64,000 bases of DNA from Phialocephala subalpina (taxonomy: Eukaryota > Ascomycota > Leotiomycetes > Helotiales > Mollisiaceae), in contig FJOG01000006.1 of NCBI GenBank assembly GCA_900073065.1, forward strand, positions 1,470,881 through 1,534,880, read 5' to 3'. How positions within the stretch are numbered: position 1 is the stretch's first letter; each line of letters opens with the position of its first letter. The notes below the pieces were generated by a model. It was not told where the DNA came from, searched no databases, and saw only the letters and a program-made list of their open reading frames with translations. Shown piece after piece: positions 1 to 10,049 of this stretch. The translations under genes and the position numbers were made by a program.

Positions 1-190
1 GTTGTATTTGTTGAATGAGTTTGATAAGGAGGAGTTGAGAGGGGGCTTGGAGGGGACGAGTTTGGGGAATGGAACCGTGAGGGGAGATATTGGGGAAACG
101 AGGGTTTGGTTGTGTGAGAAGTCGAGGCGTGGTGATGAGGCGGGCATGGGGATGCAGCTTAGGCTGAGCACGACGAGGACGGGGAAACAT
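1..190 (-). CDS. Possible partial gene cut by the left edge
   Basis: On the minus strand two frames stay open from about position 190 to the window edge. One begins with an ATG at 190. The other has a hydrophobic run (Val/Leu-rich, containing VLVVLSLSC) followed by a Ser/Pro-rich stretch, which looks like a signal peptide joined to a secreted protein, but a stop lies just upstream and its first ATG comes after the hydrophobic run. It could therefore be a first exon of unclear frame or a chance open frame. No family is recognised, and the overlapping plus-strand frame has no better claim. Confidence 0.2.
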   Translation of the reverse strand, partial: MFPRPRRAQPKLHPHARLITTPRLLTQPNPRFPNISPHGSIPQTRPLQAPSQLLLIKLIQQIQ

Positions 191-741
191 TGTGTTTAGG
201 TGGACTGGAAAGAGATATACCTTATTAGTGATTAATTTGAAGAGGGTGAAAGTTGGCAATGAGAGTTGCATGTTATTAAGAAGAGGTTCATTTATATTTA
301 TATAGGAGGCAAAGTGTCCCGATTCTTGTGGAACAAATCTCTAGTCAAAGTGGGGAGGAAATGAATGAAGAACGATGACCAAGTTTTCCAACATAGGACC
401 TTGGAGTTTACGGAGGTAAGTTCAGACGATAAAGATGAAGAAAACACACCTTGGCGATCTGTTAAACGAGATTATACGCGCATTGATGCTCGGCCGTGTT
501 GATATGCGGGGTAGATCTCCTTCCGGAAGAAGTGATTGAAGCGGAAGGCGAGCAGGGGGAAGATGGGGCAAGGCAGCCAACCATCACGTACTGTAGGTAG
601 TCCGCGTTATATTATCGTGTTGGCTGTCAAACTCACTTCATCCACAACTTCCTCCAACGAAGTGGTGGCGTCAACTCCATCAATTCCAGTTCAAGATCTT
701 GAGTGTCTCACAATTTGGAGTCGAAGGAGACATTCTTCGAA
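191..741. other. Intergenic, upstream of the S33 peptidase
   Basis: No convincing coding frame. It should hold the promoter and 5' leader of the plus-strand peptidase at 742; I see no clear TATA box or other named site. Confidence 0.5.
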
Positions 742-3184
742 ATGGAGAAGTCGGCAGGGATCATCCTTCCTCACAAAACCCCGCGTTGGGGCATGAGAAC
801 GCGCACTCATATCAGCATCTTCCTCAGTCTTGCACTCATATCATGGTGCTTCTACCAACGATTTCCTTTTGAACCTCACTATGGCGTTCCTTCGGGAATC
901 ATCAAGAAGCCAGGCCCAACTGAGGACTTTGCATGGACCAAGGTAGACATCCTCAAGCCCCTGATAAGGACCTCAGAAACTGACATCTTAGCTCACTCCT
1001 ACCAGACACCTCGAGTATACGCCATGTTTCGAGAATTTCGAGTGCGCACGTCTCGATGTCCCCATGGACTACAATTCGACTGCCTCGGATGCATCCCGAG
1101 TTGCAGTCGCTGTGATTCGATATCCAGCTCCTGTTCCCGTGATCCATCCTCAATATGGAGGACCAATCCTTCTAAACCCAGGTTAGACCCTTTCCAAAAT
1201 GTATGATGCACAATTCTAACACACTCTTTAGGAGGACCAGGAGGCTCAGGAGTCAGCCTAGAAATCTCATGGGCTGAAACAATCTCTAAGATCGTCAACC
1301 CCAACATCGAGACTGCAGGTCAGCTCACCTCCTTGCAGCAATATTCCCCTTTCCCGTTTATTTCAAGAGTTTAAATATCCTGAGTCTCCTGGGACATTCC
1401 ACTTCCCTCTTTGAAGTGCTTAAAATACGAATATTTACACTGAGATCTTGGGTATAGGTCCAGATGCCAAGTTCTTCGACATAGTCTCATTCGACCCTCG
1501 AGGCGTAAACAACACCACACCACACTTAAATTGCTTTTCTGACTCCTCCTCATATGATATATTCAAGCTTCAGATGGAGACCGAGGGGTTCGGATCGCTT
1601 GAAGCAAAGTCCAACATTTGGGCGAGAGCAAAAGCTCTTGATAGTGGATGTTCCGAGCATGCTTCGGACATTATCCATCACATGAACACTCCAGTTGTTG
1701 TCGCTGACATGGTTGAGATCATTGAAAGGCATGGAGAGTGGAGAAGCAAGCAAGCTGAGATGCTGGTCGAAACTCCGTCTTGGAAGCAATCTACCGCTGA
1801 ACTCCACTGCGATCATCCTTTTTCCAGCAAGTCGATCTTGGAGAAGACGAAATGGCGAAAGGGAGAAGAGAAACTCCTCTACTGGGGATTCTCATACGGT
1901 ACTCTTCTTGGAGCTACCTTCGCAGCTCTCCAACCGCATCGAGTCGAGAGAGTAATTATTGATGGTGTCTGCGACTCGACAGATTACTACAAGACAAGTT
2001 GGCTCTCCAACCTTCGAGACACAGACAAGATCATGGACAAGTTCTACTCTTATTGCAGTGCTGTCGATGCTGAAACTTGCCCATTGAATGTTGGCAACCT
2101 CACGGCGAGAGAAATCCAATCTGCCGTCGAGGACATGGTATCAAGCGTCAAACAAGATCCAATTCCAGTAACAGGTAAACCCACCTTCTCGGAACCATAA
2201 TATTACCCCTTTCCCTTTCGTTCGACAGTTCTAAATATCCCGAGTCTTCTGGGACATTCTACTCTCGTCTTTGGAGTTCTTGAACAGGAATACTGACGCC
2301 AGTCTTGGGGGTAGGCACGAGTAGTAGAGGACCAGACATCATCACTTACTCGGACGTCATGAACCTCGTCAAAACAGTCGTCTACAAACCACTGCGAGAC
2401 TTCCCCCTCCAAGCCAGGCTCCTCGCAGACGTTGCCTACGGCAACGGCTCCGCATTCGCAGACTACAAAGCCAAAGACCACAAACCAAGCTGTCCGCTAG
2501 ACAAGTGCGAGCAAGGAGCTCCGCCTTGTGAATTCACCGACCATGCCACGCCTGGAATCATGTGTTCTGACGGTGAAGATATTTCACACTGGACGAAGAA
2601 CGACTGGCTCAAGAACATCGATACTTTGGTTGGGCAGAGTAAATGGTTAGGTGAGTATTGGAGCATGATTACGATGGAGTGCGCACATTGGAAGGGGAAG
2701 GCGAAGTGGCCTGTCAAAGCCGAGGATATTATGGGCAATACCTCGCATCCTATCCTGTTAATTGGCAATACGCTTGATCCGGTCACACCGTTATACAAGT
2801 AAGTCTCGAAGTCAACTATCTCAATCACTCCGAAAGCTAACACGAAACCAGTGCCTATGTAATGCAGAAGAAGTTCCCCGGCTCCGAAGTCCTGACCCAA
2901 GAATCTGAAGGCGTACGTCTTCCCAATCTACCCTCTTATCCTCTTTTCCAGGCTCCAAGCTGACAACACCATCACAGCACTGCTCTATCTCCTCACCTTC
3001 TCTCTGCACCTCGAAAGCAATCCGCGCCTACTTCCAAACCGGTGCTCTCCCTTCTGCAGGAACAGTCTGCCAGGTAGAAGAGGTCCCGCTCATCGGAAAC
3101 GTCACTCGAGACTTGACCACGCTGAGTGAGGATGATCAACGGTTGTTGCGTGACATTGAGATCATGAAGGAGTTGGAGTGGTGA
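742..3184 (+). CDS. S33 family serine peptidase (alpha/beta hydrolase with TAP-like C-terminus)
   Basis: Seven exons: 742-942, 992-1181, 1232-1318, 1458-2174, 2315-2798, 2852-2912, 2978-3184, giving about 648 aa. An N-terminal hydrophobic segment (about residues 22-38) suggests a signal anchor or signal peptide. Then come the family landmarks ECARLDVPMDY, LLNPGGPGGSG (oxyanion loop) and DIVSFDPRGV, the nucleophile elbow GFSYGT, the acid in GNTLDPVTP, and a His at the start of the last exon, so the catalytic triad is complete. Related proteins are exported tripeptidyl/prolyl-type peptidases; the substrate here is unknown. ATG 742 is chosen because upstream in-frame starts are not ATG; ATG 793 would still keep the membrane segment. 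Introns 3 and 4 (139 and 140 nt, both phase 1) are homologous to each other (see findings); the other four are 49-65 nt. Confidence 0.9.
1319..1457 (+). repeat. Introner-like intron, copy A
   Basis: Intron 3 of the S33 peptidase: 139 nt, phase 1, GT donor, TATAG acceptor. From about 1348 to the acceptor it aligns with intron 4 of the same gene, including a CCCCTTTCCC block, a TGAGTCTCCTGGGACATT block and the terminal CTTGGGTATAG. Confidence 0.75.
2175..2314 (+). repeat. Introner-like intron, copy B
   Basis: Intron 4 of the S33 peptidase: 140 nt, phase 1, CTGAC branch site, GGTAG acceptor. It shares with intron 3 the CCCCTTTCCC tract, the CGAGTCTTCTGGGACATT block, a CTTTGGAGTTCTTGAAC-like block and the CTTGGG acceptor region. 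The flanking exons are unrelated to each other, so the similarity belongs to the introns. Confidence 0.75.
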
Positions 3185-3650
3185 GGTACTCACCTCAGAT
3201 GATGAATGGACTCGGGCTTCTCTTAAGTCGATTGAGTCTGAAGTCCCAACCTCGAACGAAAAATCATGAATTCTGGCGTTTTTGGGAGACGGATAGGACG
3301 CACGCAACGAATGGTAAATGTTAGATGGCAAAGAGGAATCTTAGATATTGCGGGAGTGGATATATAGCTACCTGGCTCTTTCATAAAATACATTGGGGAG
3401 TTTTCGTTCCTTTCCATTTCGCATAAAACCAAAATATGCACCAGACTAGGCGGTCAATCAAGTCATAAAAATCGCCTGCACCTTCCCATCAAATGATCCT
3501 ATCCTCCCTCTTGAGAAACTCCAGGTATAATGAGCGCCTACCCCATATAATCAAAAAAACCAAAACCAACATCCTCATGGAAAGTTCGGCTATCGTAGCC
3601 GAAGGCCCTTTTCACTTCCTTTTTTGTCCTAATGCGTAGCGAGATGTCTC
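3185..3650. other. Convergent intergenic region
   Basis: Lies between the stop codons of the S33 peptidase and the minus-strand regulator. It should hold both 3' UTRs. No other feature seen. Confidence 0.6.
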
Positions 3651-6510
3651 TCACCACCACTGTCCCATCCCACCCAACGTCGGACCCCTCGCCCCATTGG
3701 GAGCAGCTTGATCCTGCTCCATCTGATAATCACGAACCATCTCATCCCATCCCTCCCAACTGACATCCGCCATATCCTCAACATCTATATCCACGATCCC
3801 AGATCCTACGCCTGGATACCAAGGATTGAAGTTTCCATTTGCGTTGTTCACATCGTTGGAGTTGTTGAGGTTGCCCATATTGTTTACGTCGTAAGGCCAG
3901 GGTTGTGACTGCATCGTGTTGAGACTTTGAGGAATCTGGTCTGTATCGGGGAGGACGTCCATTCCACCTACGACTTGGGGTGGGAGCATTGATGTATCTT
4001 CCGCGGTACTGGTGAATAGTGAGGCGTTGCTAGTCATCGGATCCGTAAACCCCGCCAGCGCATTCCCATCCGACTCGCTCTGTCGTTCCAACACCCTATC
4101 CCTCGCAATATTCCCCGGACAAGGACTAGGTCTCGAATACGCTTCCGGCGGCGGCCGCATATACATCCTCGGAATCCCCAACCCATTATTCTCCTCATCC
4201 ACATTCCTACTCACCGCATTCTCTTCCCGTTTCTTCATAGCTTTCGCCATCAATTTCCTCATTGGTTGCCATAACATCCCCGTTTTTGTATGTGCTACAT
4301 TGTTGCCTGCAGAGTTCCAATCGGAGAAGACGACGTCGACGGCTTTCCAGCCACGTTCGACGATCGCAGAGTTGGGACGGATGCACAGTTCGCCGAGGAT
4401 GTAGGCTATGGCGTGCCATTGAATGTAAGTGTGGAATAACCAGCCCCATTGTTTGGTACTAGCTTCCGATTCTAGGATGCGGCTGTACTCGATGATCTCA
4501 ATCGAAGACATGAATAACCTATCTCTTATATCCTGAGACAAAGAATTCGGTTTTCCAGGCTGTGTTAAAGGATGGTAAATAATCAACGACATCTTAGCGA
4601 TGATTAATCGAGCAACGGTAGCTGCTACCCAGTAGAGAGGACCGGCTCCTTCACAGTGCTGCAAATAGGTTTTCTCCATGTGATCGGCTACTTCGCGGAC
4701 CATGCGCTCTTTGTCTTCGATTGTGAGGAGCTTGCCGGCTATGCGGCAGGGGAGGTCGTCGCCCGGGGGGACGTAGGTTATTTTTCTGGTGAGGTTGCAG
4801 ATTTCGTAGCGTATGAGGCAGAATGTCATTTCTGAGACTCCGGGGCGGGGGATGGGTGGTTCGGTAGCGTCGGGGTCGAGGTCGGAGTCGTTGATGGAGA
4901 GGGGGTATTCGGTGTCGAAGGAGTAGTCGAGGATTGAGGGGTCTGAGCCGTGGTCTTCTGAAGCTCGGGTGTCGAGGATGCAGACTTGCTGTAAGAGGGT
5001 CAGTATGTCTTCAATTATTGAATTATGATGGGGCAATATTGAGGTCAAGAAGTCCCAAATTCTCTGGGACTTTAATCCCAACCAAATGAAGTAAAAACGA
5101 GCGTACTCACCCACCACAACCTCCTCCGCATCTCAGTGTCGAACGGCGACAGGCCAAACTTCGTCCCATCTCTGTGAAGTCCAAGCGATTGAGATATCCG
5201 AAGTGCCAAGCCAGTCAAAGACCAGACGAATCTGGTATCATCATGTCTCCGAACACAGACTAAGAATAACACAAACGCCTGAACCGTCACAATCTCATTC
5301 GTGTTGAGAAAACCGGCTCTCGCCAGTGCTTGCTCAACGCCAAATCGATATTGCTTAAGCAGGGTCTCCTTTGCAACTCCAAAATTCGTCATCACCTGAA
5401 ATTATGTCAGTGAAGTCTGCGCAAAAGGGGTATCTTCCCTACCTCGTTAGCATTCATAGACGTAATCGTAGCAAAATAAATAGAAAACATTAACGCCTCA
5501 GTACTCTTACTGAGACTATCCAAATTATTCTGCACCTCTTTAATAACCTTATTCATCGTCGGCGTATGCATAATCTTGACCAACGGCTGAACATTCTCCA
5601 AAAACGTCTGCCAATAAAACGGAATCTGACTCGGCAGCGGATGTAAACTTTTCAAGTTCACATCACTACTATTATACCCCATAATAAAGCTCTGATGATC
5701 CGGCTCCGTATGCACCGTCGACGGTCCAGCAGGCGTATCCGAATCCGAATCGAACTCCTGATAATGCAACATATCCCTAATCTCATCCACCTCCTCACTT
5801 ATGCTCGCCCAAAACGGACTCGCCACATATCTCGACTTCCCCTCGTCAAGAACCAATCGTCCAACTCCCCTCTCAACCTCTTCCGGTCCCCAAGCAGTCT
5901 TTGGTGGTCCAGCACCTAGTTTCAAACTCCTCGCAATCCACTGTCTCCGGTTCCCACCCCCTTCATCCATCCCCACAACCCTAACCGTACTCCCTTTATC
6001 CTTCGACGCCGCATCCGCGGAATCAGGATCCCGTTGAACCTGGTTCAAGGAAGAATTATCACTACTCGGTGAATGCTTCACAGCCTCGACCTCCACCTGC
6101 CCACTCAACTCCTCAACCACACCTTCCAGCCTCCTCAACCTCTTCAATAGTTCTGCTTCCCTTTCACTGACAACTTTTCCGCCTTGTCTCGGTCTCCGAG
6201 GCGCGCGACCTGGCGCGGGGAATACACATGGAGAGCCGGCTTTTGTGCAGTTGGAGCATGGGTTCGATTTATCGCATTTGACTTTGCGACGACGGCAGGT
6301 GACGCACGATCGAGCGTTTAGGCCGTGAGGAGAGCTATGGCTTGCTTTCTTTCGAGAGAGGTATGGATTGGGGATACGTTCGGTGGCTGGTTCGAGATCG
6401 AGTCTGCGCCTGGCACTGGAGAGGATTGTGTCGAGTCCATTGAGGATGTCGTCAGCGGCGCAGCAGCTGTCTGGTTTGGTGTGAGGATAATTCTGTGCTC
6501 CTCTTCTCAT
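3651..6510 (-). CDS. Zn2Cys6 fungal-specific transcription factor
   Basis: Three exons on the minus strand: 6510-5443, 5395-5111, 4988-3651, about 896 aa. Near residue 68 there is a complete binuclear zinc cluster (CVTCRRRKVKC, then CSNC and a final Cys; spacing C2C6C5C2C6C), followed by a basic linker and a short leucine-rich coiled coil (about 115-135). The middle carries the fungal_trans regulatory domain with the hallmark MRRRLWWQVCILDTRASED, which is formed across the second intron and so confirms that splice. The C-terminus is Asn/Pro/Asp-rich and acidic, as in activation regions. It should be a nuclear DNA-binding regulator of one or more metabolic genes; no cluster here identifies a target. 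The second intron (122 nt) carries a hairpin at 5050-5072. Confidence 0.93.
5050..5072. repeat. Short hairpin inside the regulator's second intron
   Basis: Perfect 8-bp arms, AAGTCCCA at 5050-5057 and TGGGACTT at 5065-5072, with a 7-nt loop. The GGGAC core resembles the block shared by the two homologous introns at 1.3 and 2.2 kb. Confidence 0.6.
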
Positions 6511-6780
6511 TGATATCTATACCTATAATCAGGAGGAGGAGGCATGAGAGAGAAAGGCGCGTAGAGAGAGAGAACACGTAAAAATAATAATGTGTAGATA
6601 TCAAGAGGGGTGTTAAGAACTAGCTCCATACGTCGGTGCTTGAATGGTTTATTCCGTCCGCTATACACCGCGGAAAGCCTTATGATGGGTCATCGTCCCT
6701 CCACCACCCCTGAACGACTTCTTGCAGCTTGCATATAATTCGAGACCGTCTGCTTTTAAATCCTAAGGGCGGATTACTAA
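6511..6780. other. Upstream region of the Zn2Cys6 gene
   Basis: Promoter and leader region of the minus-strand regulator. Nothing specific recognised. Confidence 0.5.
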
Positions 6781-7188
6781 TGCCCAGTAACCGAGGACAT
6801 CACCAGGTCTTGTCTGCAGGTCAAGCTGCCCGTTTTCCAAGGGGAGAAATTTACGTCAAATCGAAAAGGTTATCGAAGACCGACGTCTCCATTCCTCCTT
6901 TCCACCAAAAGCCTTCTTCATATCTCACGAAACAAGAACAAGACCCTCGACCCACTTTCCATACCCATTTCAGATGCCAGTGGAGTCATACCGATTAAGT
7001 TTCCAACGGAATCGGAGTCGGCGAGTCGGGGCGAAGACGTTTCCGACGAGAGAATCTTTACAGATGTCAGTGTCAGCCTTGGAGCCATCCAGAGCCCTGT
7101 CTTCGAGTATGCCAAGCAGAAATACAGGTTTCGGGCGCAAGGCTGGCTGGCGTGGCGAAAATGTCCGCGGTCTTCGCGATCCTTTTGA
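6781..7188 (+). pseudogene. Orphan open frame without ATG, possible exon or gene remnant
   Basis: One plus-strand frame is open for 136 codons between a TAA at 6778 and a TGA at 7186, with no ATG in it. The translation has a balanced, protein-like composition, for example SDASGVIPIKFPTESES and SPVFEYAKQKYRFRAQGW. Just after the stop, a CTGAC branch-like site and a TTCAG acceptor at about 7231-7250 could belong to a decayed intron. It is either an internal exon whose partners I cannot place, a relic, or chance. No family recognised. Confidence 0.25.
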
Positions 7189-8595
7189 TGTATCGTCACG
7201 TGGTACATCTCGGCTCCCTCAAGGGCTGACAATATTTTCCTTATTCAGCTTTCGTCGCTTTCTCTATTTTGTTGATATGTCTTTACCGTAATTACTTTGG
7301 TTCTTCTTTGGGTTCCTTAAAAGCTGCCATGGCATATTTTAAGGTCACCGTACGCCGCGGGAATTCCATGGACTGAGTCTGTCGGCCCTCCACTCGGGGA
7401 CCTCCAAGACCAAGAGCTGGGCTAGACAATCTCTTCAGCGCACTTGACGTCTACTTAACACTTTATGATCCTCCAAGGTCGGCAACATCAATACCGGCAG
7501 TTGTCCCAGCGGTCCCGTCCAAAATCATAGCGCGAGTTCAGCTACTTCGGCGTTCTCAATTTCCCAGCCTTGCATGTACTTTCTTCGAGCCACAATCTCT
7601 CAGCAAGTAGGATCATTGGCAAATGACATGCTACTTTGCTGAACATGGTATCATATTTTCCTGTCCTATGAATCTGTTTATACACACACATTCTCTGCTC
7701 TCCAACTCCAACCTCATAACCAACGCTATACAGGTAAAATACCTTTGGTGGAGGCAGTTCTGTCAGCTTGAATGGCCCAAATGCTTTCCAGCTCCCGCTT
7801 CATGGGAAGGTGCCTATTAAGCATACGGTAGCCAAGACAGAGTAGTCCACATTGATTATAACCAACAATCCAGACTGCAACCCAATTTCACACATCGGAC
7901 TATAAAAAGCGTCTCATGTGCTTCAGAGTGAATCACCCAGAACGCGAAAACATCAAGCCATGACCCATATTTCTCAGCTTCACAAAAGTTCAAAAACATC
8001 GTTGCGCACCTCCCATCAGAAGCTCGCTACAGTAATGAGAGCAGACGGTAAAACACTCAGTCCATTCTCAAAACGCGTCATCCACTAACAATATCTCAGC
8101 CCTCAGCTGAAATCAGTAAAATGCTAGTCGAGTTTTCAGTCGCCGCCTATCTCTTACTCTGCCTCTGTCTTTCGGCTACCTCCCACAGGAGGACGAATCT
8201 CAGGAGGAGGAGGATGAGAGGAGGGCAAGATATCGGCGACAAAACTCTTTTCCTGTGTACTCTACAATTCCTAGTATAGAGACGATACCGTGTTTGGGCA
8301 ACCGATCATGCCGCACTACTAGGAGAGATGTGCACAAAGCCGCAATCAACTTCTAACAAACTTGATGTTGCATTAAGGCTATTGTAGGCATCATCAAAGC
8401 TTGTTGTCTTCACCTTTTTTGAAATCCTGAATTGGAAGTTTTTTTAATTGTCCCTAGAACCTTACCCACTTTTGAAGTCATCGCTACACAAAAATCGGGA
8501 CGTTATGGCCGCCTGTACTGTACATCTTTACCTCTTTAGCCAGGCTATGCCAAAGCCCAAGCAAAGCTAGGAGTTTGAGAACGTTGGCCATTCTA
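7189..8595. other. Gene-poor stretch
   Basis: Only short, scattered frames on both strands. It may be degraded sequence downstream of the HET remnant, but I cannot assign any of it. Confidence 0.4.
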
Positions 8596-9222
8596 CTACT
8601 TGATGGTAATCCGATGCGTTTGGGTGCATTGCTCAAACCATTTCTTCACGCAGGATCACGTCGTTGAGATTCCGTTGATTGTCCGGCTCGGGGACGTTGA
8701 GTGCTGTGTAAGATACTGTTTTCGTAATCAGTGTCAGCGCCATAGCTCCACATGGTGTTTGATGCTCACCGGCCGTTGCTGGAACCAAATCCAAACGCTT
8801 CTCCACACACATCACGCTTCCCGCCGGTGAAGGCACAAACTCATGATTTGGTGAGTAGGGAGTTGATGGATAGAAGAAGCAGAAAAGTAGATGGTACGCA
8901 TAATATACATGATCGGTGTAGGATGGGAACTTGGTTGTCTCGACTAATATCTTGAACTGCTCGAGTGGACGTTCCAGTGTCGATATAGAAGTGGTCGTAA
9001 TCGATCAATTTCGTATTGACTGAGGAATCCCATTGCCAGCACGCAGACATGACAGCCTTGTGCCGCCGAGGCGTTCAGAGCATCGAGGTTGTCGTGATGT
9101 CGACGGCTGGCATCATCAGTAGTCGTGAACGCGCTTCGAGCCTTCTGGCTTAGGTTCTCGCTGACACGCTCCCCTGTGAATATTCGTTCACACTTATGAC
9201 AGAGCATGACGTCTGCAAACAT
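8596..9222 (-). pseudogene. Truncated HET-domain (heterokaryon incompatibility) gene remnant
   Basis: ATG at 9222 opens a frame with a Cys pair (LCHKCERIF), then HHDNLDALNASAAQGC and CHVCVLAMGF. This is the typical N-terminal cysteine region that precedes HET domains. The frame stops after 92 codons. A little downstream in another frame, KKWFEQCTQTH (codons at about 8646-8614) matches the conserved element just before the HET domain core, but it is cut off by a TGA upstream and a TAG at 8596-8598. No HET core (ALSYVWG-type motif, WIDTLCIDQ-type motif) follows. I read it as a broken 5' fragment. Intact HET proteins trigger cell death on fusion of incompatible hyphae. Confidence 0.55.
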
Positions 9223-10049
9223 GAATATGACAGATAGTACTTCAGGTGTCGATCTGGTTTAGCCATTCAGTCGCGCTAAGTGTCGGTTGCCTGGTGAAAG
9301 CTCTTTGAGATCCTGACAGCTAACACAGAGAACCCAAAGTACAGATGGTCGTAGCGGGATGATGATGCTTGGTATTTAGGTTCGGGAAACGAGCGTGATA
9401 GGAAGTGAGAGCGAGGAATTGATTTGACAAAGGGCGGGCAGCAAACACCGCCTGAGGTGGAAAATTGAGGCTTGCCGATACGAATCAGCCCCTGTCGGTG
9501 ACCAAAATCAGAAGACCAAATCATGCTCAACCATGTTCAGCCTCATGGACTTTCTCGAGCCGGAAATAGTCAGTACCAATTCAGACATCAGAACACACTC
9601 GACTTATGAAACTTACATACCTTGTCAAACTTCATCGCTCATCCATATGAGTCCCCGCCCACCAGCATGACAAAGAGGAATACCAGCAGCAGTCTGAATA
9701 TTTGAGATACATTTTGCGGGGGTGATGATGTGTTGAGGGAGAGAAGAGACCCTTCGGGCGAAGAAGCTTTGGAGTTAGATGATTGAAGTTCTGAGGAAGG
9801 AACACTAGAGAATGGGGCAGTGGGTTAACATTTTGAGAAGGAGCGGTCCGCTAGGCACGCTCCTCCCATCCGGAGGCGACATGGAAAATAAAATTTAAGG
9901 CACAGAGCGATGAGCACAGTAATGTGTCCAAGCGATGTAAAAGCAGGCTTTGATAAAAACGACAACGATATGCAGCCTTGCTCCTATTTGAACGCCATAT
10001 ACAAGATCCCACTCACTCCAATCTCTCTTACGAGTCCCACCATGCGCCT
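9223..10049. other. Intergenic region downstream of kexin gene
   Basis: Holds the kexin 3' UTR and the upstream side of the HET remnant. An 84-codon minus-strand frame (9276-9530) shows no family resemblance and is not called. Confidence 0.5.

Noticed and set aside
9276..9530. 84-codon minus-strand frame upstream of the HET remnant
   Set aside because: No resemblance to HET or any other family; not enough to call.
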